Assembly: GCA_965367215.1 (NCBI GenBank)
Contig: CBDUIJ010000001.1
Location: 1-64,000 of the forward strand
Reading direction: 5' to 3'
DNA from: Granulosicoccus sp965367215
GTDB taxonomy: Bacteria; Pseudomonadota; Gammaproteobacteria; Granulosicoccales; Granulosicoccaceae
DNA length: 64,000 bases
Both the position numbers and the translations under genes were made by a program. Below, in pieces: positions 43,084 to 52,248 of the stretch. How positions within the stretch are numbered: the first letter of the stretch is position 1; each line of letters starts with the position of its first letter. Under the pieces are notes generated by a model. The model was not told where the DNA came from and ran no database searches. It worked only from the letters and a program-made list of their open reading frames with translations.

Positions 43084-45081
43084 ACCCGATTTCAGGTATC
43101 GTTCGGCACTGGCCCTGAGCTCGGCTTCGTGCTGACGTCTGGATGTGCCCTCTGTCGGGCTCAGCTTGATGGGATATTGCAAGGCGAGGCGGCACATTGC
43201 TGCGTAGGTGTCGGCGAGGCTGCGTTGCGCGCTGGCAAAACGGTGCAACAATTCCTCATCGACAGGGTCCTCGACCGTGTTCAATGTGGTGCCTGCAAGC
43301 CATCCCCGGTTGTCATCATGAATGCGAGCGGCCCGCTGCAGGGCTTCATCCACAGATGCGTCGAAGGCTCTGAGAACGGCAACAGCCTGGGTGCCCGTGC
43401 GCGGATTGCGTCTGAAGCCCGTGTGGAAGTGGGTGAATCCGTTTGCTTTCCAGAAATCCAGTTTGTCACAGTCGCCGGCAAAGCTGGCTCCCAGGGCCGA
43501 CAGGCTGCCGACGGGCAGGGCAATCGTTCGAGCAAGTTCCTGTAAAAGTCGGGATCCCAGTCCCCGGCGGCGTCGGTGCGGGCAAACGGCGATCCGAATG
43601 ATTCTGCCCATGGAGGCCTTCAGCGGTGCCGTCCGGTTGGCGCTCTGCGCCAGCAACTGAGGTAGCAGTTGATGAGGCAATCGCCGCTGTTTGCAGAGCA
43701 CAGCCTCGTGCAGGCGGGCGTCGATGTTCCCTTCGATGGCCAGCAGCAGCGCAGCACTGATTTCCTGCTGCTCTTCCAGCACCCAGATCTGCAGATCCGG
43801 GCCGTCAAGCAGATGCGAGATATCGGATGCCGTGGTCTGGTAGTGACTCTCTCTGAGCAGGGAAAAAACGTCAGTGAGCAGGGATTCGTTCTGCACCAGC
43901 TCATCTCTGTCGATGCGACGTATCAGCAGATCGGGTTGGTCCGGTTTTACGCTGATTGTCTGCTTGCCGACTCGATCTCTGCTTCGTGCAGCGCAAGGGT
44001 TGCTGTCGTGTTTCGCTGTATCGGCATGCCGTGTCAGAAGAAGTGTGTCAATGAACTCCTCCAGCGGGTCTCCTGACGCCCAGCGCCAGGCTGTACGGGG
44101 ATGAAGTGCCAGCACCTCACGAGGCTGCTGATCGAGTACCTCGGCGAAACGAATATCGAAAGCCCGCCCTGCCTGTTCATAGCCTTCAATCGTCGTGCAG
44201 TAAATGACATGTTCGTGATGCTGAAGGTAGCGTGTCAGTGTGTCGATGGGCAGACTGGCTGCCTCATCTATCAGAAGTGCACGACAACCGGAATCAACGG
44301 CCTCTGATGCAGCGAGGAAAGGGATAACTACGCCCTGTTTCTCCACGCTCTGCAATGCGCTGCGCCTGGCAGCTGTCATCGCCACTGATATGCCCTGTTG
44401 CCTCAGCCAATGGGCGATACGTCCCAGCAATGCAGACTTGCCACGTCCTCTGCGTCCGGTAATCGTCAGGCAGCCATCGGGGTATCGTTGCAGATGCCGA
44501 ATTGCGGCGAGCAACAGTTCATCCTGCTCGCAAGCGGCTGACTTGTGCGGCAAGTTGTCTCCTGCCGGCACTATGCCAATGTTTGATAGAGGTGAGTCGG
44601 GTGCAGGATCGTCTTCGTTGGCAAGCTCAGCCAGACTGATCACGCTGATCTTGCCCGGGTGCTTTTGCTCGCATTGCAACAGGAGTCTGCCCAGACGTTG
44701 CTGGAAGCGACTTTCCGGTCTGGCGGTTGGGACCTGCACAGCACTTGTCAACGAAACGCGCAGGCCCAGTATCAATATTCCTCCGGCTCTGATCGTGCCT
44801 GTCAGAGCGGCCAGGAGCCCTGCATCGACAGAAGCGGGAGTTTCATGCACCAGAATGTCAAATTCCCGACCGAGCATATCGGTGATTCGATCGGCACGGT
44901 CAGCCGAGTCTTCCGGCGCCAGAAATGGCGCGTCGATCGCCGTTGCCAGGGTTTGCAGGTAGCCGTCTGGTGGATTCTCGATGACCAATAGAGCTCGATG
45001 CCTGTCAGTATTCGCCTGATCGCGGAATCGCGCTATATGTTGCACTAACGACCGATGATTGCTGATTTGGAGGCGCGACAC
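43063..45081 (-). CDS. tmcA: tRNA(Met) cytidine acetyltransferase TmcA
   Basis: The 672-residue protein matches TmcA in length and order. A DUF1726-like N-domain is followed by a RecD-type helicase module with P-loop TGRRGRGKSALLGRIAHWL and LLIDEAASLPIDTL. Then come a GNAT acetyltransferase domain (RIIRIAVCPHRRRRGLGSRLL) and a C-terminal tRNA-binding part. It makes N4-acetylcytidine at the wobble base of elongator tRNA-Met using acetyl-CoA and ATP. The start is a GTG with a poor ribosome site. The 3' end overlaps the cfa-like gene by 21 bases. Confidence 0.95.
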   Translation of the reverse strand: MSRLQISNHRSLVQHIARFRDQANTDRHRALLVIENPPDGYLQTLATAIDAPFLAPEDSADRADRITDMLGREFDILVHETPASVDAGLLAALTGTIRAGGILILGLRVSLTSAVQVPTARPESRFQQRLGRLLLQCEQKHPGKISVISLAELANEDDPAPDSPLSNIGIVPAGDNLPHKSAACEQDELLLAAIRHLQRYPDGCLTITGRRGRGKSALLGRIAHWLRQQGISVAMTAARRSALQSVEKQGVVIPFLAASEAVDSGCRALLIDEAASLPIDTLTRYLQHHEHVIYCTTIEGYEQAGRAFDIRFAEVLDQQPREVLALHPRTAWRWASGDPLEEFIDTLLLTRHADTAKHDSNPCAARSRDRVGKQTISVKPDQPDLLIRRIDRDELVQNESLLTDVFSLLRESHYQTTASDISHLLDGPDLQIWVLEEQQEISAALLLAIEGNIDARLHEAVLCKQRRLPHQLLPQLLAQSANRTAPLKASMGRIIRIAVCPHRRRRGLGSRLLQELARTIALPVGSLSALGASFAGDCDKLDFWKANGFTHFHTGFRRNPRTGTQAVAVLRAFDASVDEALQRAARIHDDNRGWLAGTTLNTVEDPVDEELLHRFASAQRSLADTYAAMCRLALQYPIKLSPTEGTSRRQHEAELRASAERYLKSGSTLAQQ

Positions 45082-45848
45082 AGTTGTTTTACTTTCACAA
45101 TCAAAGGGGGGGCGGTTTCGTATAATAGTGACTCGAAAGTGTGGTGACTTTCGTTATTCCTCCTCCAAGTGGTATTGAGGCACGGAGCCATATGAGGCCA
45201 CGGACGGCCACTCTTTTTGCAGACCCGACCAATTGTAGTGTTTTCACCTGCTATTCGGGTATGCCCAGTTGGGGTCGAGCGATTTTTCTCCTGTGTTTGT
45301 GGTTTTTTGCTTCGGCTTTTGCGAACCATGCACAGACTTGATTCAACGTATCTTTCAATATCGGACGGTTTGGCGCCACTGTGGTCCTGAACAGTCTGTC
45401 TATCCCCGTATCCCGAGTTTTGAAATTCGTGGTGGTAGACAGTTTTCGAGCACTGGAAATTCTGGTTATCGCAATTGCAATGCTCTGTAAACCTGTCTAA
45501 AATCACACTGTAATCAATGGTTTGAAGAATTTAATTGATTTTGATACTAGGGGCAGTGCTGTGGTTGTTAACTGTTTCGTTGAAATAATGCGCGCGTCCA
45601 GTACTATGCGCGTTCGTTCGGTGACAGAGAGCTTGCCTGATGCAGAATATTCTGATGCTGCAGGCATGAAACGGCTTTGGTGCCTGGGGACAACATGTTC
45701 GTGGCGGCGGACATACCTGATTTACGCCTGATACAAGGTAGTTTTTGCAACGGTGCTTAACAACCGTTGAACAGTTGTTAGTTTTGTCGGATACACTATG
45801 CGGTGTGTTCGGCAGTCATTCATTCATGTTTTCAATCGAGGATCACAA
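45082..45848. other. 767-bp non-coding region between tmcA and the fasciclin gene
   Basis: No gene is supported; short frames (such as 45522-45731) have no recognisable features. TATAAT stands at 45121-45126. A hairpin follows at 45134-45153, with CGAAAGT pairing to ACTTTCG, and then CCTCCTCC, an anti-Shine-Dalgarno-like string. A TTGAAA / TACTAT pair with a 16-base spacer lies near 45580-45610. Two overlapping inverted repeats at 45748-45780 precede the fasciclin start. Confidence 0.4.
45748..45780. repeat. Two interlocked inverted repeats upstream of the fasciclin gene
   Basis: CAACGGT (45748-45754) pairs with ACCGTTG (45763-45769), and TAACAAC (45758-45764) pairs with GTTGTTA (45774-45780). 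The two cannot form together as hairpins, so they are either mutually exclusive RNA structures or adjoining operator sites. Confidence 0.5.
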
Positions 45849-47015
45849 ATGATCAACAAATATTTTGCACTGAGTCTTGTTGCTGCCAGCGTGGCAGTAG
45901 CTTCTGGCTGTTCTTCCGACGACGACAGCGACGGCGATACTGATGGCGGTTACGTTTCACCACCAGCAGTAGCTGACGACGCTGGTTCAATTTACGACTA
46001 CATCGCTGATTCAGCTGCAAATTCCAGCCAGTTCCTTACGTTGAAAACAGCTATCGATGCTGCCAACGACTTGGCCAACACTCTGGATGATGTCACTCTG
46101 GGACTCACCATGTTCGCTCCTGACGATGCTGCATTTGCGTCATTGGAAGAGGGTGTACTTGACGGTCTGCTGGCTGATCCAGACCGATTGGAAGAAGTGC
46201 TGCGATACCACGTTGCTGCAAGCACACTGACTGCCGAAACCATCGTTGCAGATCTGACAGCCGCTGCTGGTGAGCCAGTCGAGAAGGAAACACTGCTTGA
46301 AGGCGAGAGCGTCACTTTGTCAAGCTCAACTGAAGGCCAGGGCGTTGCCGTCAATGATGTGGCAGTTGTCGGTACTGATCTGAATGTTGTCGTTGCTGAT
46401 GCAGACGCTGATGCAGATGCAGATGCAGATGCAGATGCAGATGCAGACGTTGATGCAGATGCAGACGTTGATGCTGATGCTGATGCCGATGCTGATGCAG
46501 CTACAGAGCAAATGGGTATCGTTCACCAGATTTCCGGTGTTCTGACTGCTCCTGAAGTTGAAGAAGAAACAACTGGTGGTGAGACTGGCGGCGAAGAAAC
46601 TGGTGGTGAAACCGGTGGCGAGACTGGCGGTGAAACCGGCGGCGAGACAGGTGGTGAAACTGGCGGCGAGACAGGTGGCCCAGTTGCTACATCTCTGTCA
46701 ACCAACAACAGTGCATTCCTGACAGCTTTCTCAAACCGTTTCGGTGCGCAGAAGCTTGACGCTGCTACAGATGCTGATCCTTGGACCGTATTTGCTCCAA
46801 CTGAAGCTGCTGCTGATATCGATGTTGGTAACTACATCATCACTGGTTCTGGCCTGACAGCTCAAGAGCTGATCGACATGGGTACCAGCCCTTCATTCGG
46901 CGGAACTACACTGACTTTCGGTGGAACTGCTGATGCACTGACAGTCAATGGTCTTCCAGCTACTCTGGTAGGTGGCGATGCGACTGTAACCTACTCGGTT
47001 GAAGGTGCTCTGTAA
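45849..47015 (+). CDS. Fasciclin-domain lipoprotein with Asp-Ala and Thr-Gly-Gly-Glu repeats
   Basis: GAGG 7 bases before the ATG at 45849 sets the start, giving 388 residues. The signal peptide ends in a lipobox (VASGCSSDDD), so it is a surface or periplasmic lipoprotein. Residues ~40-235 form a FAS1 domain (LTMFAPDDAAFASL, EEVLRYHVAASTL, GIVHQISGVL). Inside its last loop lies a 35-residue Asp-Ala run (183-217), encoded by GATGCA-type hexamers. A Thr-Gly-Gly-Glu repeat (242-278) links it to a shorter FAS1-like C-terminal domain (WTVFAPTEAAADI). FAS1 domains usually mediate adhesion. The acidic repeats could bind calcium. Confidence 0.85.
   Translation: MINKYFALSLVAASVAVASGCSSDDDSDGDTDGGYVSPPAVADDAGSIYDYIADSAANSSQFLTLKTAIDAANDLANTLDDVTLGLTMFAPDDAAFASLEEGVLDGLLADPDRLEEVLRYHVAASTLTAETIVADLTAAAGEPVEKETLLEGESVTLSSSTEGQGVAVNDVAVVGTDLNVVVADADADADADADADADADVDADADVDADADADADAATEQMGIVHQISGVLTAPEVEEETTGGETGGEETGGETGGETGGETGGETGGETGGETGGPVATSLSTNNSAFLTAFSNRFGAQKLDAATDADPWTVFAPTEAAADIDVGNYIITGSGLTAQELIDMGTSPSFGGTTLTFGGTADALTVNGLPATLVGGDATVTYSVEGAL
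46395..46499 (+). repeat. GATGCA-type hexanucleotide tandem repeat (Asp-Ala)
   Basis: About 17 hexamers of GATGCA and close variants (GACGTT, GATGCT, GATGCC) encode the Asp-Ala run inside the first FAS1 domain. The near-identical units in the first half suggest recent slippage. Length changes would keep the frame. Confidence 0.9.
46572..46682 (+). repeat. 12-base tandem repeat (Thr-Gly-Gly-Glu)
   Basis: Nine or so copies of ACTGGTGGTGAG-like units encode Thr-Gly-Gly-Glu, with third-base variation and one extra Glu codon. They form a flexible acidic linker between the two FAS1 domains. Confidence 0.9.
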
Positions 47016-47037
47016 GTAGTAAGCTACCTTTCACGTT

Positions 47038-47104
47038 ACTGAATTCCTGCGGAATTCAGTGGTAGTAAAGCCGGAGAGTCCTTGTGATTCTCCGGCTTTT
47101 TTTT
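47038..47104 (+). terminator. Double hairpin terminator of the fasciclin gene
   Basis: ACTGAATTCC and GGAATTCAGT form a 10-bp hairpin (47038-47060). Seven bases later AAAGCCGGAGA pairs with TCTCCGGCTTT (47067-47099), followed by a run of T. The second is a strong Rho-independent terminator, and the first may stabilise the transcript end. Confidence 0.92.
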
Positions 47105-47246
47105 TGAGCAACAGATAGAGGTGGTTTTCAACAGAGTGGTTGGTCGGATATCCTGAGCGACGCGTCAGTTCCGAGCTCATCATTTCACTGATGCGAATTC
47201 GGTCTCTGCCTCCTGTGAAATTCTCGATTACAGAATCAGCAATTCA

Positions 47247-48416
47247 ATGACAATCCGCATCAACAGCAGTTTCGACAGTGGCAACATTGAAGTCATCGAT
47301 GCCAGCGACTCGGCTTCAATCCAGTTGAAGATCCGCAAGGACACAAACTCGGATTTCCTGCAGTGGTTCTATTTCAGCGTGGCAGGTGTCAAGGGCAAGA
47401 CGTGCCGAATCACGTTGGTCAATGCCGCCCAGACCAGTTACCCGAAAGGTTGGGAAGGCTACGACGTGGCGACATCGGTAGATCGTCAGTTCTGGTACCG
47501 CACTCCGGCAGAATACGATGGCCAGCAGCTCAGCTGGACATTCGAGGCGCAGAGCGACCTGGTCTGGTTTGCCTACTTTGCACCCTACACAATGGACCGG
47601 CATCTGGATTTCGTCGCAGCGGCTGCCACTGCTGAGGGCGTGCGCTATGAGAGTCTGGGAGTCACGCATCAGGGCCGCAGTATCGATTACCTGCAGGTGA
47701 GTGGTTTGCAGTCGGAAGCGGCCAACGAGCCACACAACAGCAAACGCAAACAGCTGTGGGTCATCGCACGACAGCACCCGGGCGAGTCGATGGCAGAGTG
47801 GTGGATGGAAGGATGGCTCGATCGCCTGCTGGATCAGGACGATGCGCGCAGCCGTGAATTGCGATCGCTGGCGGACATCCATATCGTGCCGAACATGAAC
47901 CCTGATGGCACTTTTCTGGGCAATCTCAGAACCAATGCACTGGGTGTCAACCTTAACCGTGAGTGGCAGTCACCGAGTATTGAAAAGAGTCCGGAGGTAT
48001 TTCATGTACGGCAGCGCATGGAGCAGACAGGTATCGATCTGTCGCTGGATGTTCATGGTGATGAAGGCCTGCCGTACAACTTCATAGCCGGCACCGAGGG
48101 TATCGCCGACTGGAACGATGAGAGAGATGCAGAGCTGGTGGCGTTCAAGCGTGAATGGGCAGCGGTGAACCCGGATTTCCAGTACGCGAATGGTTATCCA
48201 AGGACACCCGGGGGGCAGGCCAATCTGGCTATCTGCAGCAGTAATCTGGCGCAGAGTTTCGGCTGTCTGGCCATGACCCTGGAAATGCCGTTCAAGGACA
48301 CGCAGGATACTCCTCGCCCTTTCAGTGGCTGGTCGCCAGAGCGCAGCATGCGGTTGGGAGCCTCGTTCGTGGACATGGCACACATGGCCTTGACTGGTCA
48401 GTTGGCAACACGCTGA
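47247..48416 (+). CDS. M14-family zinc carboxypeptidase (cytosolic carboxypeptidase-like)
   Basis: The 389-residue protein has the N-terminal beta-sandwich typical of cytosolic carboxypeptidases (WFYFSVAGVKGKTCRITLVN) and then the M14 catalytic domain. Zinc ligands are H177 and E180 in ARQHPGESMAEWW and H270 in LSLDVHGDEGLP. VPNMNPDGTFLGNLRTNALG, VNLNRE and the late TLEMPFKD, holding the catalytic Glu, complete the site. No signal peptide is seen, so it works in the cytosol. Eukaryotic relatives remove C-terminal glutamates; the bacterial substrates are unknown. It stands alone between two terminators. Confidence 0.9.
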   Translation: MTIRINSSFDSGNIEVIDASDSASIQLKIRKDTNSDFLQWFYFSVAGVKGKTCRITLVNAAQTSYPKGWEGYDVATSVDRQFWYRTPAEYDGQQLSWTFEAQSDLVWFAYFAPYTMDRHLDFVAAAATAEGVRYESLGVTHQGRSIDYLQVSGLQSEAANEPHNSKRKQLWVIARQHPGESMAEWWMEGWLDRLLDQDDARSRELRSLADIHIVPNMNPDGTFLGNLRTNALGVNLNREWQSPSIEKSPEVFHVRQRMEQTGIDLSLDVHGDEGLPYNFIAGTEGIADWNDERDAELVAFKREWAAVNPDFQYANGYPRTPGGQANLAICSSNLAQSFGCLAMTLEMPFKDTQDTPRPFSGWSPERSMRLGASFVDMAHMALTGQLATR

Positions 48417-48432
48417 CAGGCACTCCACCGGG

Positions 48433-48464
48433 CGGTGCAGGATACGACACACCATCCTGCACCG
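48433..48464. terminator. Hairpin between convergent carboxypeptidase and amn
   Basis: CGGTGCAGGAT pairs perfectly with ATCCTGCACCG (11 bp) around a 10-base loop. It is a likely bidirectional terminator although T-runs are weak. Confidence 0.6.
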
Positions 48465-48500
48465 ACCGATGTCTTTGCATGCCAGCTGCTGACGTGCTCT

Positions 48501-49979
48501 CTACTGAAAGGCAGTTTCGAAAAAGCTTCTGAGTTTTCTCGAATGCAGCCGCTCGGACTTCATTTCGCTGAGTTTCCGAAGAGCCAGCATGCCGATTTCC
48601 AGATGTTGTGATACCTGGTTCTGGTAGAACTCCGATGCCATGCCGGGTAGTTTCAGTTCGCCCTGCAAGGGTTTGTCGCTGACGCAGAGGAGGGTGCCAT
48701 ACGGCACTCTCAGCCTGAAACCGTTGGCCGCAATGGTTGCCGACTCCATGTCCAGGGCGATGGCTCTGGACTGCGACAGGCGTCTTACCGGTTCTCTCTG
48801 ATCCTGGAGCTCCCAGTTGCGGTTGTCGATGGAGGCGACGGTGCCGGTACGCATGATGCGTTTCAGTTCGTAGCCGTCCAGCCCTGTTACTTCCGCCACG
48901 GCGCCTTCAAGCGCCTGTTGCACTTCGGCCAATGCCGGAATAGGCACCCATACCGGAATGTCGGCATCGAGCACCTTGTCTTCACGTACGTAGGCGTGAG
49001 CAAGGACATAGTCGCCCAGTTCCTGAGAATTCCTCAGTCCGGCGCAATGGCCGAGCATCAGCCAGGCGTGAGGTCGCAGCACGGCAATGTGGTCGGTAAT
49101 GGTTTTCGCATTGGACGGGCCCACACCGATGTTGACCATCGTGATGCCTTTCTGTTTGCCGGCTTTGAGATGGTAGGACGGCATCTGGGGCTGGCGCGTA
49201 GGTGGTGTGCCTGAGCTGGGTTCCGATTCGCCGTTGAGGGTGATCACATTGCCCGGCTCCACAAAGGACTCATAGCCTGTATCACCCTTGCGCATCATGT
49301 CGCGCGCCAGGCGGCAGAATTCGTCGATATAGAACTGATAGTTGGTGAACAGAACATAGTTCTGGAAGTGCTCGGGAGCGGTCGCCGTGTAGTGCACCAG
49401 GCGGTGCAGGGAGTAGTCGATTCGCTGCGCCGGGAATGGCGCCAATGGCAGTGCCAGTCCGGGTTCGATTTCGTGTGTGCCGTTGACGATGTAGTCGTTG
49501 ACTTGCGCAATGTCCGGAACGTCGAAGGCATCTCGCAGCGCGACCGTAATCTTCTGGGGGCGGTGGACCGCCAGTGCGGAGCCCGACTCCAATGCGAAAT
49601 GCAGGGGGATGGGAACATCGGATTCAGCGATTTCAACCGGTTCTGCATGATTCTCGATCAGCAGGCTGAGCTGGTGAATGAGATAACCGCGAAACAGGCG
49701 AGGCTGAGTAATGGTGGTGGTGTACAGGCCGGGTTGATCAACGTGGCCGTAGGACAGACGCGAATCCACACGCGCATAGGTACTGTTGCGAAAGCGGATT
49801 TCAGGGTAGAAGGCGCGGTGCTTGTTGTCGGGCAGGCTGCCAGTCAGATACTGGGCAAAGGCGTCTGCGAGAAAGGCCGTATTGCGATCGTAGAGAGCGA
49901 TCAGGCAATCGACTGCTTCAGTGGCATCCGTGAAACTTGCCGAGGCTTGTGGGGGTGGGGTCGTCTGTTGTTCTGTCAT
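48501..49979 (-). CDS. amn: AMP nucleosidase
   Basis: Starting at the ATG at 49979, with GGAG 6 bases upstream, gives 492 residues, close to E. coli Amn (484). The N-domain has FYPEIRFRNSTYARVDSRLSYGHV. The catalytic nucleoside-phosphorylase-like domain has GITMVNIGVGPSNAKTITDH, WLMLGHCAGLRNSQELGDYV and ALDMESATIAANGFRLRVPYG with the ribose-binding Glu. It splits AMP into adenine and ribose-5-phosphate, controlling adenylate levels. It is 45 bases downstream of the MFS gene and may be the last gene of that operon. Confidence 0.93.
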   Translation of the reverse strand: MTEQQTTPPPQASASFTDATEAVDCLIALYDRNTAFLADAFAQYLTGSLPDNKHRAFYPEIRFRNSTYARVDSRLSYGHVDQPGLYTTTITQPRLFRGYLIHQLSLLIENHAEPVEIAESDVPIPLHFALESGSALAVHRPQKITVALRDAFDVPDIAQVNDYIVNGTHEIEPGLALPLAPFPAQRIDYSLHRLVHYTATAPEHFQNYVLFTNYQFYIDEFCRLARDMMRKGDTGYESFVEPGNVITLNGESEPSSGTPPTRQPQMPSYHLKAGKQKGITMVNIGVGPSNAKTITDHIAVLRPHAWLMLGHCAGLRNSQELGDYVLAHAYVREDKVLDADIPVWVPIPALAEVQQALEGAVAEVTGLDGYELKRIMRTGTVASIDNRNWELQDQREPVRRLSQSRAIALDMESATIAANGFRLRVPYGTLLCVSDKPLQGELKLPGMASEFYQNQVSQHLEIGMLALRKLSEMKSERLHSRKLRSFFETAFQ

Positions 49980-50024
49980 TGCAGCTCCGTTCGAATTCTT
50001 GAGCAACGATATCATGCCTGTACG

Positions 50025-51269
50025 TCAGGTCCTGTCCGAGTAACGCAGGTACAAGGCCGCGAGCACAGCAGCTGGCAGATAGAGATACTGTAGTAGTTGA
50101 TCATGCGGCAGCGGTATGACAAGCAATACAACAGCGAGCAATGAAAATGCGATGCCCAGCCAGAACTGGGAGCTGTAGCTTTTCACCAGCAGGTAGGACT
50201 GGCTGCCGCTTCCCCTGGCAACGTCGAAAAAACGCTTGTTGAAGGCCAGCCGGAAAAAGGATGAAAAGAAGGTAATGAGGATCAGGGCTATCCACAGACT
50301 GGGCCCCCCGGAGTCTCCATCCAGTGTGAAGCGCAATAGCCAGGAGCCGACATACAGCCAGACAGCTGCCCGATAAACCTGTCGTGACGCCAGCTGATCG
50401 ATACGGTTCTTGATCAGGTAGAAGAGGGCGGCAAACACCAGGGCCAGTACGACCACGGCAAGACCCAGTCGACCGAAATCTTCCTGCACAACGAGGAACA
50501 GTGTCAGCGTCCAGAAATGGCTTTCCAGATAGAGAAACAGTCCATCGACCGCAAACGCAGGTCGGGACCCGCGTTCATCCCGGAAGGCAAGGCTGCCGAA
50601 CAGGGACGCTGCACCAGTATCGCGCTCGGATGACAGCCGTTTCTGGCCGGGTTGCTTGCCCGCCAGGTGCAGATTGGCGACCAGGCTTGTGCCTGCGGAC
50701 AGAGCCAGCAGCCAGACGAAACCGCCGGTCTCCAGTAGCAGGCCGCCGAGCAGGATACCGACTTTCAGAAACACCATGACGAAGATCTGGAAGTTGCCGT
50801 ACTGGCGTCCACTATCGTTTTCGCCAAGCTGTTGCAGAAACAGCGTGCGTTGTGTGGTCCAGAAGAATGCGTTGTAGAGGCCGTTGCAGAGGCCGAGCAC
50901 GGCCGCAGCGAACACCATGGCCGGCGTCGATATCGCATGGCTGGCGCCGGGCGGCGTGAACAGGGCCGCGCCGGGTACGGTCGTCAGCAGGCCGACCGCA
51001 GCAAGCAGCATCAATTCAAGCACAAAGGTCAGGGTGATCAGGTGTTTCAGGTGCCAGCGGCGAGCCAGCTTCTGCCACAGGCCGAGCGCCGCTGCGAAGC
51101 TGAGCCCGGATACGCCAATCAGCAGGGACAGGCCGGCAAGATCAAGCCCGTGTTGCCACAGGTACACGGGCAGGAAGAACGGCAGCAAGCCGATCAATAA
51201 TGAATGGGCACCCAGAAACAGGTAGAAGTAGCCCGGGCCAGAGTTGGCGGCCGGTAATCTCATTCCCAT
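50025..51269 (-). CDS. Major facilitator superfamily transporter
   Basis: The 414-residue integral membrane protein has about eleven or twelve hydrophobic segments. It opens with GYFYLFLGAHSLLIGLLPFF and has the loop after helix 2 (LWQKLARRWHLKHL) and a long cytoplasmic loop after helix 6 (GKQPGQKRLSSERDTG). No substrate-specific motif is recognised. It lies 70 bases after two ATP-grasp genes, so export of the compound they make is a reasonable guess, and 45 before amn. Confidence 0.8.
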   Translation of the reverse strand: MGMRLPAANSGPGYFYLFLGAHSLLIGLLPFFLPVYLWQHGLDLAGLSLLIGVSGLSFAAALGLWQKLARRWHLKHLITLTFVLELMLLAAVGLLTTVPGAALFTPPGASHAISTPAMVFAAAVLGLCNGLYNAFFWTTQRTLFLQQLGENDSGRQYGNFQIFVMVFLKVGILLGGLLLETGGFVWLLALSAGTSLVANLHLAGKQPGQKRLSSERDTGAASLFGSLAFRDERGSRPAFAVDGLFLYLESHFWTLTLFLVVQEDFGRLGLAVVVLALVFAALFYLIKNRIDQLASRQVYRAAVWLYVGSWLLRFTLDGDSGGPSLWIALILITFFSSFFRLAFNKRFFDVARGSGSQSYLLVKSYSSQFWLGIAFSLLAVVLLVIPLPHDQLLQYLYLPAAVLAALYLRYSDRT

Positions 51270-51339
51270 GGGGTCAGCCTGCCAACCGTGTGATCGTCAG
51301 CTGGTGCGCAAGGCACGATGGTTGGCAACGGTTGCGGAG

Positions 51340-52248
51340 TCAGTAGATGTCGGAGTCCGCGACCACCAGAGAGTCCATTTCCTGATAGAAATCATCCAGA
51401 TTCTCACGCTCGCCATAACGCGGCGCGCTGTGCATGCGCGTATAGGGGCGGGAATTGACTTCAAGGAAGATGCAGCGCTGCTCGCGGTAATCCTTCTCGA
51501 TACCCTCTTCGAAAATGACGTCGATGCCGAAGAGCTTGGCGTCGAAGGCCTTGATGACTTTCAGGAAGAGTTCGCGATTCGCCTCGGGGATGGTTGACTG
51601 GTCGATGATCTCGATGACGCCGCCAGGTGCCAGTGCCACTCGATTGAAGGTGTAGACGCGCTCACCCTCGGCCGGCACGCTGTCGAGTGTCTTGCCATGG
51701 CGTCGCAGATAATCGACGGTTGTCTGTGACTTCGGTATGGGGTGAACCGTCGGGTACAGGCCCATTTTTTCACGCGTGGCGTTTTCAGCATCAATCAGGG
51801 TGCTGATGGAATCCTTGCCATTGCCATCGACGAACGGAGGGTAGCGGCGAATGACGGATACCAGTGAGTCACCGGTAGCCAGAACCCGGTAGTTGGCGCC
51901 AAGCAGATATTGTTCGACAATGCTGGTGGGCCACCAGACCTTGACCAGCAAGGCGGCTTTCCACAGTTCCCGGTAGTTGTTGATCGGGAAATGACTGCCA
52001 CGGGAAAATCCGCTGACATTGGGCTTGATGCACAGAGGGAAGCCATGTTCTCTGGCAAACAGATGCGCTTTCCAGGGATTCAGAAACAGAGTGCCACGGG
52101 CATGGGGAATGTCATGCCGGGCAAACATTTCGCGAGCCTGCCTTTTGGAACGGCTGGCTTTTCTGACTTGTAATGAGTTGTAGTTGCTACAGCCAGCCAT
52201 GTACTTCTGGCTGACCCAGCTATAAATCAGCGCTTTGATTGATTTCAC
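51340..52248 (-). CDS. ATP-grasp ligase (cyanophycin-synthetase/RimK-like)
   Basis: The 302-residue product starts with GTG, overlapping the upstream stop (GTGA). It has an ATP-grasp fold: FARHDIPHARGTLFLNP, FPLCIKPNVSGFSRGSHF with the ATP-binding Lys, WPTSIVEQYLLGANYRVL, FGIDVIFEEG and FLEVNSRPYTRMH, which holds the metal-binding Glu-x-Asn. The segment RRYPPFVDGNGKDSISTLID recalls the cyanophycin synthetase and glutamate-cysteine ligase class. Such enzymes join a carboxylate to an amine at the cost of ATP. The substrates are unknown, and the pairing with a second ATP-grasp gene is notable. Confidence 0.8.
   Translation of the reverse strand: MKSIKALIYSWVSQKYMAGCSNYNSLQVRKASRSKRQAREMFARHDIPHARGTLFLNPWKAHLFAREHGFPLCIKPNVSGFSRGSHFPINNYRELWKAALLVKVWWPTSIVEQYLLGANYRVLATGDSLVSVIRRYPPFVDGNGKDSISTLIDAENATREKMGLYPTVHPIPKSQTTVDYLRRHGKTLDSVPAEGERVYTFNRVALAPGGVIEIIDQSTIPEANRELFLKVIKAFDAKLFGIDVIFEEGIEKDYREQRCIFLEVNSRPYTRMHSAPRYGERENLDDFYQEMDSLVVADSDIY

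Noticed and set aside
46326..46526. Minus-strand frame rich in Ile-Cys repeats
   Set aside because: It is the antisense reading of the hexamer repeat in the fasciclin gene.
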